Assembly: GCF_000336755.1 (NCBI RefSeq)
Contig: NZ_AOLK01000002.1
Span: forward strand, 1-62,303
Direction: 5' to 3'
DNA from: Haloferax elongans ATCC BAA-1513
GTDB taxonomy: Archaea > Halobacteriota > Halobacteria > Halobacteriales > Haloferacaceae
Length of the DNA: 62,303 bases
Below the pieces are notes generated by a model. The model saw nothing but the letters and a program-made list of their open reading frames with translations, had not been told where the DNA came from and ran no database searches. Positions 44,433 through 52,515 of the stretch are shown piece after piece. Made by a program: the position numbers and the translations under genes. Positions within the stretch are counted from its first letter, which is position 1, and every line of letters starts with the position of its first letter.

Positions 44433-44770
44433 TCAGCAGGCGGTTGTCTCCGAGATACGTCGAAGCGTCTCGCTTCTGCACTTGAATTGGTTCGAACTCC
44501 CGCTCGTTATCGAAGTCGTTTTTCCACAATTATCCTCTCGTAATGTCGATATTCTGGAGGGCATACCAACCCCCTCGTAGCCGTGCCGTCGGTACATCTT
44601 CGGAAGAAATGGATGCTCCGGTGGTGTCACCAACCAGATGGACTCGTACCCTTCGTCTCGGAGCAGCGTCTCTGTGTGTTTGATGAGTCCCGTTCCAAGT
44701 CCGGGCTCTGTCGCGTCCCCGAAACCAGCACCCGACTGAACTTCACACGACCGTCTCCGGTCCGGTCCAG
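44433..44770 (-). pseudogene. GNAT acetyltransferase fragment
   Basis: Reading upstream of the only ATG gives a GNAT core: EPGLGTGLIKHTETLLRDEG and YESIWLVTPPEHPF, then LPKMYRRHGYEGVGM. GLGTGLI is the acetyl-CoA loop. The N-terminal half of a normal GNAT is missing, no start codon is present, and the end trails into Ser/Thr-rich frame-shifted sequence. It lies just behind a small membrane protein gene, so it is probably a remnant cut by rearrangement. Confidence 0.65.
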
Positions 44771-44824
44771 CCGAGCACTGCCCCGGATAGTCTACAGATG
44801 AGCAAGGCGAGTTCCCTTGGGTAG

Positions 44825-45025
44825 TTACGACCCAATACCATAGTAGATGTACGCTGCACCGACAATTGAGATACTGATGAGTCCGAGACCGGCCGCTGCC
44901 TGTACAGTCTGAATTGCCTGTGGACCGTTTTGTACCACGGAGACGATGAGGTCACTCTGGGCGCTAGACAAGGCCACGGCCGAGAGGAGGAGGGCAATAG
45001 CCACTAATGTCTGTTCGCGAACCAT
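44825..45025 (-). CDS. 66-aa protein with signal and one membrane helix
   Basis: MVREQTLVAIALLLSAVALS looks like a cleavable signal ending SSAQS. A short polar part and a second hydrophobic stretch (GLISISIVGAAYIYYGI) follow. The layout (two hydrophobic segments, about 65 residues) is shared by TrbC/VirB2-like pilins but is not diagnostic. It is divergent from the hypothetical gene at 45.15 kb. No family recognised. Confidence 0.5.
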   Translation of the reverse strand: MVREQTLVAIALLLSAVALSSAQSDLIVSVVQNGPQAIQTVQAAAGLGLISISIVGAAYIYYGIGS

Positions 45026-45150
45026 ACCCCAGATAAAAAGAGACGGAACATATGCCTTGCGTGATATACGCTATTTCACGTTCCATATGATGTCCTATCG
45101 TGTTCTGATATCCAAAAATTGATAACAACATGACTATTTGTGAAAACCGC

Positions 45151-46101
45151 ATGAAAATCGACGTGGTTGACTCCCTCCATCAGCCGGAATACACCGGGGA
45201 CAACCGGTGTGAACCGTGTACGGTGTTGAATCTCGTTATCGCTGGACTCCTTGGCTCTCTGGTGGCTCGGAAGTCCAAGCTTGGCGGGCTCATCGCGGTT
45301 GGCGTTTCGATAGGTCTCATCTACCTCCGTGGGTATCTCGTCCCGGGGACCCCGACGTTGACGAAACAGTATCTCCCGTCAACCGTTCTCGAATGGTTTG
45401 GAAAAGACCCGGAACCGAACCTTGCATCTGGGTTCGGTTCGACCACGACGGAGAGTGACTCGACGACCGACTCTCACACGACTTCGACCTCTGAGTCGAT
45501 GTCGCAGACACCACCGGCGTCAACGTCGGAACCAGTCGCCGACGAGCGTGACGAACCCGACTCCGCACAGGACGCCCCCGGTGATGACCTCGAAGAGTTC
45601 TTTATGAACCACGACATTCTCGAACCCTGTGCGGACTCCGACGACCTCTGTTTGACCGACGACTTCGAGAACGCGTGGACTGACGAAACCGAAGCACTCG
45701 TCGACACAGATCTCACCGCAGAGATGGTTGCGGACGCCTTTGGGATCGACGAGTCGGACCAGACGTTCGAACTCATCACCAACGACGAAGCACGAATCCT
45801 CAAATCGGAGACTGCGTCTCTCGGACAATGGCCCTCCCGTGCAGCGCTTCTTGCAGATGTCGCAGCGAGTCGCGTCCTCCAGGCTCGAATCCTCGGCTGG
45901 AATGAGTTTGCTCCCGAAGATCGAGGGCCGATTCTCAACAGTCTGCGGATGTTCATCGAGACGTGTCCGACGACGGGTGGTGACATCGAACTCGGCGAGG
46001 AAGTCGTCGAGTCGTGCTGTAGCTCTCACAAAGTCATCGCTGTCAGCTGTGAGGATTCGGGTGAGCGTCTTTTCGAACACCCGCTTCCAGATTCTGAGTA
46101 G
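45151..46101 (+). CDS. Hypothetical membrane-anchored protein with Cys-rich C-terminal domain
   Basis: About 316 residues from MKIDVVDSLHQPEY. One or two helices (about 28-60) precede a Ser/Thr-rich linker, then a soluble domain (145-316) with ordered Cys pairs (LEPCADSDDLCLTDD, MFIETCPTTGG, VESCCSSHKVIAVSC), suggesting metal binding or disulfides. The ATG at 45130 is an alternative start. No family recognised. It precedes the DUF368 gene in the same direction. Confidence 0.6.
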   Translation: MKIDVVDSLHQPEYTGDNRCEPCTVLNLVIAGLLGSLVARKSKLGGLIAVGVSIGLIYLRGYLVPGTPTLTKQYLPSTVLEWFGKDPEPNLASGFGSTTTESDSTTDSHTTSTSESMSQTPPASTSEPVADERDEPDSAQDAPGDDLEEFFMNHDILEPCADSDDLCLTDDFENAWTDETEALVDTDLTAEMVADAFGIDESDQTFELITNDEARILKSETASLGQWPSRAALLADVAASRVLQARILGWNEFAPEDRGPILNSLRMFIETCPTTGGDIELGEEVVESCCSSHKVIAVSCEDSGERLFEHPLPDSE

Positions 46102-46232
46102 TCTACGAGGAGAGATTTCATACACTTCGCTTTTCGCTCGGCTTCGGCGCGCCTTTGGAGAGATACAAAGACGTAGTTGACCATTTCACCCTGCCAAAAG
46201 GCACTTGTGACAATAGTATAACAGATACTCGA

Positions 46233-47249
46233 ATGACGTCATCGCCCGACAAGTCACGCGAGACGATGACACTCCCTGAAACGTTGCCGCCCCCTCAGGA
46301 GTCGATGCAGACGTTTCTAATTGGGTTATTGATGGGGACTGCCGACGGCGTACCTGGCGTTTCAGGCGGAACAATTGCTCTCATTACAGGTATCTACGAA
46401 CGGCTTCTGGCAGCGATTACTGCCGTTACTCCCAGCCGTGTCGGAAACTGCCTTCGTGCAGTTTCTCCACTGCACGGTGGCATCTCACCAGCCCAAATCA
46501 CTCGAGTTCTCGACGAAGTCGACGGCTGGTTCCTGCTTACCTTACTCGGGGGAATCAGTACAGCGATTATCCTCGTCGGTCAAGCAGTCGAGTGGGCAAA
46601 CGAACACACGCCAGTTCTACTCTTCGGACTATTCTTTGGTTTCATCGGTGCATCGGCAGTCATTCTCCTTCGAGCAGCCGCAATCCGTACGCTCCCCGAA
46701 GCAACCGCAGCTGTCTTGGGTGTGACTGCTGCCTTCGTTATCTCGGGGCAATCGCAAGCACTACTTGAAACAGGAAGTCTCCCCGTACTCTTCGTCGCAG
46801 GGGCAATTGCCATCAGTGCGATGATTCTTCCCGGGCTTTCCGGGTCACTATTACTCGTAATCCTAGGCCAGTACACATACATGTATGGGAAGTTAGGAGA
46901 GTTTCTCGATGGGATTGTTACAGCAGCGACGACTGGCTCTCTCGATACCCTCGTTACTGCGAGTGACGAGGTGACGATATTTATTCTTGGAGGCCTCGTT
47001 GGCCTCTTTACGGTCGCCAGAGTAATTCGCCGCGCCCTCGACGCATACCAGGACATCACCTATGCGTTTCTCATCTCGCTTGTCTTAGGCGCACTTCGAG
47101 CGCCAATTACGACACTCAACAGCGCTGAATACTCGGTGACGTGGAACACTGCTACGATACAAGCCTTCGCCATGACTGCTCTCTCTGGCGCACTCATCGT
47201 GTTCGTCCTCGACTGGTACGCCGTCGATATCGACCTCGAAACTGTCTGA
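46233..47249 (+). CDS. DUF368 (PopT-type) polyprenyl-phosphate carrier
   Basis: About 338 residues with 8-9 helices. The DUF368 signature GLLMGTADGVPGVSGGTIAL is at residues about 29-48, and a second copy-like motif MILPGLSGSLLLVILGQYTYMY is in the middle, giving the two re-entrant halves of the family. Bacterial members (PopT) return undecaprenyl phosphate across the membrane. In this archaeon the cargo would be dolichyl phosphate, released after glycan transfer, which ties it functionally to the glycan locus. The start at 46233 was chosen by family length. Confidence 0.88.
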   Translation: MTSSPDKSRETMTLPETLPPPQESMQTFLIGLLMGTADGVPGVSGGTIALITGIYERLLAAITAVTPSRVGNCLRAVSPLHGGISPAQITRVLDEVDGWFLLTLLGGISTAIILVGQAVEWANEHTPVLLFGLFFGFIGASAVILLRAAAIRTLPEATAAVLGVTAAFVISGQSQALLETGSLPVLFVAGAIAISAMILPGLSGSLLLVILGQYTYMYGKLGEFLDGIVTAATTGSLDTLVTASDEVTIFILGGLVGLFTVARVIRRALDAYQDITYAFLISLVLGALRAPITTLNSAEYSVTWNTATIQAFAMTALSGALIVFVLDWYAVDIDLETV

Positions 47250-47250
47250 T

Positions 47251-47306
47251 AGTCGCTATTGTGCTCATTGGTGGGTGGACACATCTAGCATGTCATCGTC
47301 ACGAGT
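47251..47306 (+). repeat. 56-bp relic of the 3' end of the 50.1-kb gene (copy 1)
   Basis: 49 of 56 positions match 50400-50455. In the same frame it reads VAIVLIGGWTHLACHRHE and a stop, against VAIVLIGGWTLLARRRPE and a stop in the intact gene. It begins 2 nt after the DUF368 stop codon. Confidence 0.75.
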
Positions 47307-47401
47307 AGGATGGTGCCGTCGTGACTACTCCACAAATGATAATAAATCAATAATTTCATATAATGTCACCCAAGATGGATTACCGAAGTTAACAGATCAA
47401 C

Positions 47402-48532
47402 ATGTCTGATAACAACGATTCAAGTAGCAGTTTCAGCCGCCGCAACATTCTCAAATCAGCCGCTGGAGGTGCTGCAGGTCTCTCCGGTCTCAGTCAGGTT
47501 CCAGTCGCGTGGGCACAGCCCACGGAATCGGAACTCGACGAGCTAGAGGCCAAACCAAACGTCCAGGCTGTCCTCTCCGAACTTGGCTTGGATTCCCTCC
47601 CCGACGACATGCAAAAGCTCTCCAATTCCTTCGGTGATGGTGAGGATGTGGTGGAGTTCGAAATTTGGGAAGGTGAACTGTCATATGGGACCCTCCACGT
47701 CGGACAACTCGATGACCTCACGAACGTTGTTGTCGAGTTCTCAACGGACTTCAGAGCTACGGCACCGCGACGATACCGGTCGATTCCCGACGGAACTGAG
47801 CCACTCGTCTCAGCCAGTGAAGGCGAAGCATTCGTAAAGCGTTCACCGACAGAGGGTGAAAAAAGAGCTATCAGTGACCTTCTCCCAGAATCTGGGTCGA
47901 TGGTTGCTTACACCGCAACGAATCAGGAAGGTTTTCAGGTTAATCTCGTCCGCTACAACGAGAGCAAAAATGAGCTCGAGCAACAACAGTTCAGAGCGCC
48001 TGTCGATACCAAGAACGGCGTACACCCTGTGTTCAAAGAGTCTACGGGTGCACTGCGAAACGCTTCGCTAAACAAGGTTATCCAACCAAAGGGAATCATC
48101 GACGGTGCGACGGAAGTAGTGCAAGACGTCGCAAAAGGAATCCAAAATGGATACTTCGATTGGGACGGTGATTTGGGCGATGCCAGGTGGCATCTCGAAA
48201 ATACCCACAAACCGTGGAAGAAGATTCCAGACGACGTGAAAAATATCGATAATCTTGGAAAAGGTGCTATCAAAAGCATCATTATCGCAGAAGCCGCCGA
48301 GGAAGGTGCAGAAGAACTCTTTGGCCAGTGTGGTGAACCGTGCTCAGACTGCGCGATGACTGCTTCAGATATCCTTCTTAACTGCCACAAGTGTCGGTTC
48401 TTCCTTGGGGCAGGAATCTCTTCGACCGGACCTGCCGGTTTAGTATTGTTTGTCGTCTGTGTCTGGAGTTTCTGTAACTTCCCAGGGGCGATCAACAAGT
48501 GTTCAACTTGTATAGACTGTTACACTAAGTAG
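47402..48532 (+). CDS. Halocin-C8-like precursor (Tat signal, Cys-rich C-terminal peptide)
   Basis: 376 residues. A Tat motif (SRRNILKSAAGG) is followed by a long acidic middle part (about 40-305), as in the immunity portion of halocin C8 precursors. The last 67 residues hold all ten cysteines (310, 314, 317, 328, 331, 353, 358, 367, 370, 373) with a hydrophobic core GLVLFVVCVWSFC. Mature halocin C8 is likewise a C-terminal, ten-Cys, protease-stable peptide released from a Tat-exported precursor. No halocin-specific transporter genes lie directly beside it, so export would rest on Tat. Confidence 0.78.
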   Translation: MSDNNDSSSSFSRRNILKSAAGGAAGLSGLSQVPVAWAQPTESELDELEAKPNVQAVLSELGLDSLPDDMQKLSNSFGDGEDVVEFEIWEGELSYGTLHVGQLDDLTNVVVEFSTDFRATAPRRYRSIPDGTEPLVSASEGEAFVKRSPTEGEKRAISDLLPESGSMVAYTATNQEGFQVNLVRYNESKNELEQQQFRAPVDTKNGVHPVFKESTGALRNASLNKVIQPKGIIDGATEVVQDVAKGIQNGYFDWDGDLGDARWHLENTHKPWKKIPDDVKNIDNLGKGAIKSIIIAEAAEEGAEELFGQCGEPCSDCAMTASDILLNCHKCRFFLGAGISSTGPAGLVLFVVCVWSFCNFPGAINKCSTCIDCYTK

Positions 48533-48805
48533 ACAGAACCATAGCAATTTCTTCAGCAGATAGGGCTCTGGTTCTCTTCGATGGTCGTCCCTTGCTCGTT
48601 TGTGTCGGTGCCACTACGCTTGCGTACCATTAACAGTAGTTGGTCATACGGATTCTTTATTCAGATTCGATTGTGGAATAAGCCCCTGAGAATTCATCGC
48701 GGAGTGTCCGGTTTTTTCTCTACTGTCGTTGAACAACCCGACTATATAATAGATGCCTTCTTCCCATAATAACCTTTAATAGAGTATGTAAAGACTTCTT
48801 TTACA
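48533..48805. other. Intergenic region holding the left inverted repeat
   Basis: 273 nt between the halocin gene and the toxin-antitoxin pair. The right part contains a TTTAAT TATA box at about 48773-48779. No gene. Confidence 0.5.
48628..48677. repeat. Left arm of 50-bp inverted repeat around the MNT/HEPN pair
   Basis: Matches the reverse complement of 50020-50069 at 48 of 50 positions, with 37 identical bases in a row (48641-48677 against 50020-50056). Similarity continues weakly for about 10 more nt inward. Confidence 0.85.
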
Positions 48806-49498
48806 ATGATAACAGAATCGAACAGTAACATGGGAGACAGGATTCGGATAACGCTCGATATACCTCTCCAAGACAGTCGCTTATTCAAAGGAAAGGCCAC
48901 AGATGACATCCTTTTATTTTTAACCCGACATCCCAGCGAGTCGTTCTCAATAACCGATATATCAAATATAGTCAACTACAGCAGACCGACAATCACCAAA
49001 ACGGTCGATGTTCTCTCTAACAATGGCCTCGTTGTCGAGGAACGAGACGGGGCAAGTCGTCTCATACAGATCAACCGCGGCCGACTAACCATCCCGGACA
49101 ACCCCTACCTCGAAATCCCACAATCTGAGTTCCAACCCCCAGTAAAAGCGGCAACTGAGGCGATACTGGACGAGCTTGATGGCGTTCTTGGTGTTGTCCT
49201 CTATGGAAGCGTCGCCCGTGGGGATGCCGACAGACGCAGTGACATTGACCTCTGGGTGTTGGTGCGTGAGGACAGGATGCGCAACCAGCGGAAGGCAAAC
49301 CAAGTCAGGAAATCACTTGAAAAAGACACATTCGACAGTAACCGCTATGCCTTCGAGATTGATGTTGAGGGTGTGAAAGCAGTTCCGAACTACATGGAGG
49401 ACCTGCAAGAAATACTCCGAGATAGCATCGCAGTCCACCAAACAGAGGAGTTCAAAACGGTCTGTAACATGGTCCTGCACGGTAATATTGATGAGTGA
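48806..49498 (+). CDS. MNT-type nucleotidyltransferase antitoxin with N-terminal winged helix
   Basis: 230 residues. Residues about 30-90 form a winged helix (DDILLFLTRHPSESFSITDI, RPTITKTVDVLSNNGLV). The C-terminal part is a minimal nucleotidyltransferase: LGVVLYGSVARGDADRRSDIDLWVLV, with the GS-x10-D-x-D catalytic pattern. In HEPN/MNT systems this protein is the antitoxin, inactivating the HEPN RNase by nucleotidylation; the winged helix would add autoregulation. The ATG lies 27 nt after its TATA box. Overlaps the HEPN gene by 8 nt. Confidence 0.85.
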   Translation: MITESNSNMGDRIRITLDIPLQDSRLFKGKATDDILLFLTRHPSESFSITDISNIVNYSRPTITKTVDVLSNNGLVVEERDGASRLIQINRGRLTIPDNPYLEIPQSEFQPPVKAATEAILDELDGVLGVVLYGSVARGDADRRSDIDLWVLVREDRMRNQRKANQVRKSLEKDTFDSNRYAFEIDVEGVKAVPNYMEDLQEILRDSIAVHQTEEFKTVCNMVLHGNIDE

Positions 49499-49997
49499 CC
49501 CAAATGCCGTCAGAGAGGCGCTTGACGCGGCTGTTGACGCCTTCAACGAGGAGGGTCACGGCATACCAACACGAGAGCCGGAAATTGATACGAATGCTGA
49601 CTGGAAGACACAACTAACCAAAGGATGTCGTCTCCTTGCTGCCGTTGAGGAAATCGAGGGCGGCGGCTATTACACCGCTTCCGTCGAGTTATGTTTCGGC
49701 ATAATCGAGCGGTCTCTGGAAGCGTTTGCCATCGTGGAGGGCGGCGATACATTGCGAGACTTCCAGACAGATTCACACGACCGTTGCTATGACCGGACGG
49801 CACAATTGGGTCTCTTCACGCGAGAGTTGACGCGTGAACTCAAAGACTTGTACGGAGATAATCGGACGGACAGCTACTACGGAGGTCGCCATCCAACGAA
49901 GCGGCAAGCCAAAACGATGTATAAGCTGTCGCGTGAAATCCACCGACACGTCACCAACCAGATTCGTGAAGGTGGCGTCTGTAGTTGCGGCGATTAA
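49491..49997 (+). CDS. HEPN-domain toxin candidate
   Basis: 168 residues, all-helical. Residues about 40-150 carry the HEPN pattern with an Rx4-6H-like motif (NRTDSYYGGRHP) near residue 122-132. Its 8-nt overlap with the MNT gene is the usual antitoxin-toxin coupling. HEPN toxins are RNases that cut RNA when unmodified. The ending GGVCSCGD is unusual. The exact catalytic His is judged by eye. Confidence 0.75.
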   Translation: MSDPNAVREALDAAVDAFNEEGHGIPTREPEIDTNADWKTQLTKGCRLLAAVEEIEGGGYYTASVELCFGIIERSLEAFAIVEGGDTLRDFQTDSHDRCYDRTAQLGLFTRELTRELKDLYGDNRTDSYYGGRHPTKRQAKTMYKLSREIHRHVTNQIREGGVCSCGD

Positions 49998-50019
49998 CTG
50001 TGAAATTACGGTGGCTTCT

Positions 50020-50069
50020 TCCACAATCGAATCTGAATAAAGAATCCGTATGACCACCTACTCTTAATG
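50020..50069. repeat. Right arm of 50-bp inverted repeat
   Basis: Partner of 48628-48677. It lies just upstream of the 50.1-kb membrane protein gene and may contain part of its promoter. Confidence 0.85.
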
Positions 50070-50094
50070 TAAGCACACCATAGAACCATCACGT

Positions 50095-50457
50095 ATGAGT
50101 GATTTCCTGACGCGCGTTAAGTTCGGTGTCGCGGGTGGACTTTCGATTGCTATCTTCGCTGCAGCCATGTTCGTGGGGCTGTCCGATACCGGTCCCGGGC
50201 CGGTCAAAGCCTTCGTGGGGGCAATCCTCCTTATCGGATACGCCGTACATAGGGGAGTACAAGAGTACCTCTCGCGTCGACAGGAGAACGTTCTCACAGG
50301 CGGGGTCTTCCTTCTCGGTTTCGGGGCTGTCGCGTGGGGTGTCTTCGTTAACGGCGCGAAAGTGAGTCAGGAAGACCTCATTGCTTGGGGCGGCCTCGTG
50401 GTCGCTATTGTGCTCATTGGCGGGTGGACGCTTCTAGCACGTCGTCGTCCCGAGTGA
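50095..50457 (+). CDS. Small membrane protein (paralogue pair, copy 1)
   Basis: 120 residues with four hydrophobic segments and a basic C-terminus (LLARRRPE). It is similar in plan to the next gene: MSDFLTRVKFGVAGGLSIAI and KKDLTRIKFAVVGVISLLIV, then RRQENVLTGGVFLLGFG and TRQEGVALAVLILLCLG. A relic of its 3' end sits behind the DUF368 gene. No family recognised. Confidence 0.65.
   Translation: MSDFLTRVKFGVAGGLSIAIFAAAMFVGLSDTGPGPVKAFVGAILLIGYAVHRGVQEYLSRRQENVLTGGVFLLGFGAVAWGVFVNGAKVSQEDLIAWGGLVVAIVLIGGWTLLARRRPE
50400..50455 (+). repeat. 56-bp direct repeat (copy 2, intact gene)
   Basis: The counterpart of 47251-47306 inside the last codons of the 50.1-kb gene. It marks the right boundary of the segment holding the halocin and toxin-antitoxin genes. 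Confidence 0.75.
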
Positions 50458-50517
50458 AGTGTCGCCGTTCACGCGAAATCGTCGTCATTTATTGTCGTGA
50501 GCCGTCGGGACGACAGT

Positions 50518-50883
50518 ATGAAAAAGGATCTAACGCGCATCAAATTCGCTGTCGTCGGGGTGATTTCGCTCTTGATTGTCGGTGTACTGATGCGCTCTGG
50601 TCTCGCTGAGGGTGGCCCGTGGGGGCCATTCGAGGCCGCTGCAGTCGCGATTACCATGGTCGCTATTCTGCTGTTCAAATCGACCGAGGCTCACCTCTCT
50701 ACTCGGCAGGAAGGTGTCGCACTTGCGGTGCTAATCTTGCTGTGTCTCGGAATCGTCGCTGTGGATGCACTCATCACTGGTGAGGCGATATCCGGGGACT
50801 TGCTCGGCAAGATTGGTATCGGTCTCCTCGTCGCACTGGCGTTCGTCGTATGGCCGTCTCTGTCGCGTCGCGGTACTGAGTGA
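50518..50883 (+). CDS. Small membrane protein (paralogue pair, copy 2)
   Basis: About 121 residues from MKKDLTRIKFAVVGV. It is a tandem duplicate of the preceding gene with the same charge and helix layout (basic start, TRQEGV turn, basic end RRGTE). The pair suggests a hetero-oligomeric membrane component. No function is evident. An ATG at 50497 is an alternative. Confidence 0.65.
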   Translation: MKKDLTRIKFAVVGVISLLIVGVLMRSGLAEGGPWGPFEAAAVAITMVAILLFKSTEAHLSTRQEGVALAVLILLCLGIVAVDALITGEAISGDLLGKIGIGLLVALAFVVWPSLSRRGTE

Positions 50884-50913
50884 GAGGCATGCTCTCGCTC
50901 CCGTCGGTCTAAC

Positions 50914-51681
50914 TCAGTCGCTCTGTGGAATGTCGAGCAGGTGTTGGGCGAGTTTCTGAGGGACAGATACCATCGGCCAGTGGCCGGTCTCCAATTCAGA
51001 CAACTCCCACGCTCGTTCGGCACAGAGTTGACGGACCATCTCTAGTACACTCTCGTCCATCCCGTTGTCTCGACAGAGGATGTACGAATGCGGGACAGCC
51101 TGTGTCTCCGGGTTCTCGGCCGCCACTGTCTGTCTGAACGTATTCAGTGGATGGGGTGTCGCCTTTTTTCGCATCCACGCCGTGTCTTCGTCCGAGATAC
51201 CGACCCAGCCAGGGTGGTCGTCTAGCAGTGGCCACCCGCCGTCGTTGTCGTCCGCGACTTCTTCCATCGCCGTCCACTCCTCCGGTGGGTAGAAGTCAGC
51301 GGCTGAGACGGGGTTGTCGTCCATCGGGACCAGCGCGTCGAGGTAGACGACGTGCGCGAGTCGTTCCGGGACTTCCTCGGCGACTCCCAAAACCACCAGT
51401 CCAGCGTAGCTGTGGCCAACGAGAACGACATCTTCGAGGTCTTCGTATGTGAGGACGTTTACGATGTCGCGAATGTGTGTGTCGAGGTCCGTGCCAGGGC
51501 GAGCGAGGTGTTCTCGTTCACCGAGTCCCGTCAGTGTCGGTATGTACACTTCGTGTCCGTCTTCCCTTAGGAGGGGAGTGAGATATTTCCAACACCATCC
51601 CCCAAGCCACGCACCGGGAACGAGTACGAACGACGTCCCACTATCAGTGCTGCCACCCTGTGCTGGTGATTCTTGGATCAT
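50914..51681 (-). CDS. Alpha/beta hydrolase (EstC/SABP2-like)
   Basis: 255 residues. FVLVPGAWLGGWCWKYLTPLL gives the oxyanion region, VVLVGHSYAGLVVLGVAE the nucleophile elbow (Ser in GHSYAG), and LETGHWPMVSVPQKLAQHLL the His at the end. This is the plant-esterase-like (methylesterase/hydroxynitrile lyase) group of cytoplasmic esterases. Substrate unknown. It stands alone, with no operon partner. Confidence 0.88.
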   Translation of the reverse strand: MIQESPAQGGSTDSGTSFVLVPGAWLGGWCWKYLTPLLREDGHEVYIPTLTGLGEREHLARPGTDLDTHIRDIVNVLTYEDLEDVVLVGHSYAGLVVLGVAEEVPERLAHVVYLDALVPMDDNPVSAADFYPPEEWTAMEEVADDNDGGWPLLDDHPGWVGISDEDTAWMRKKATPHPLNTFRQTVAAENPETQAVPHSYILCRDNGMDESVLEMVRQLCAERAWELSELETGHWPMVSVPQKLAQHLLDIPQSD

Positions 51682-51944
51682 TGGTTCGGTCGATATCGAC
51701 TGTGGACAGTTGTCTTCGGGTCGAAAGGTGGAGTCGGTGAGGACCTACCAGGGGCGAATATGTTTGCGTTCATCGGTTGTTTGTCTGTAGTGTTGTCGAC
51801 GAATCCGCCACGTAAATACGCGAGCCTAGTGGGGTGGAAGTGGTCGTTCCAAGGTCCATATATTTTGGAGGCGACCGTCACCGTCGCTATCGGTTTCTCT
51901 CAACGTAAATCTCTCTCCTCGAAAGAACTTCTCTACGTTGCTAC

Positions 51945-52337
51945 TCAATTGTCGCGGCTATCAAACGGTTCTAACAGCATCCCCTCTTCGACGTTATCTA
52001 TACCGTCAGAGTGCATCGCAGCGTCGAGTCGAGTGACCGCTTTACAAACGTCCGAATCAAGATTGAATTGGTATCGTTGTGGCTTCGTTCTTTGGACCTT
52101 ATCGAGTACCCCTATCTCAATGAGAAGGTCAATATGGTTGAGCACCGACTGCCTGCTCACACCTGAAATATCTGCTATCTCTGATTTATTCATCTCACGA
52201 CGGACTTTTTTCTTGATAAGGGCATCAATTATTTTCGCCGCGCTATCGTTTTGTGTCAGGACCAACCACCCAGCTGGATCCTCGGCTCGCGTGCGATCTA
52301 CAACGTTGTTGGGGTCGTTCGAAGTATCACGTGACAT
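51945..52337 (-). CDS. Winged-helix DNA-binding protein
   Basis: 130 residues. The core AAKIIDALIKKKVRREMNKS, EIADISGVSRQSVLNHIDLLIEIGVL (cut) is a clear winged helix (ArsR/MarR-like size), and QRTKPQRYQFNLDSD is the wing. No ligand domain. It may control the M23/peptide cluster that starts 180 nt further on, by position only. Confidence 0.75.
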   Translation of the reverse strand: MSRDTSNDPNNVVDRTRAEDPAGWLVLTQNDSAAKIIDALIKKKVRREMNKSEIADISGVSRQSVLNHIDLLIEIGVLDKVQRTKPQRYQFNLDSDVCKAVTRLDAAMHSDGIDNVEEGMLLEPFDSRDN

Positions 52338-52515
52338 TATACTACACTGGGTCTCGGTCGCTCATACCTATGATAGCATAATAACACTTCAAAGTTAAAT
52401 TTTTTGAGTAGGTGGAATCCAAGTGGGCATAGTATCGCTTCCATCAATAATCTGGAGCGCAGTTGTCTCTCTTTCCCATGAGAAGCGCGATGTTCTTCTC
52501 TCATCTCTGTGCGCT

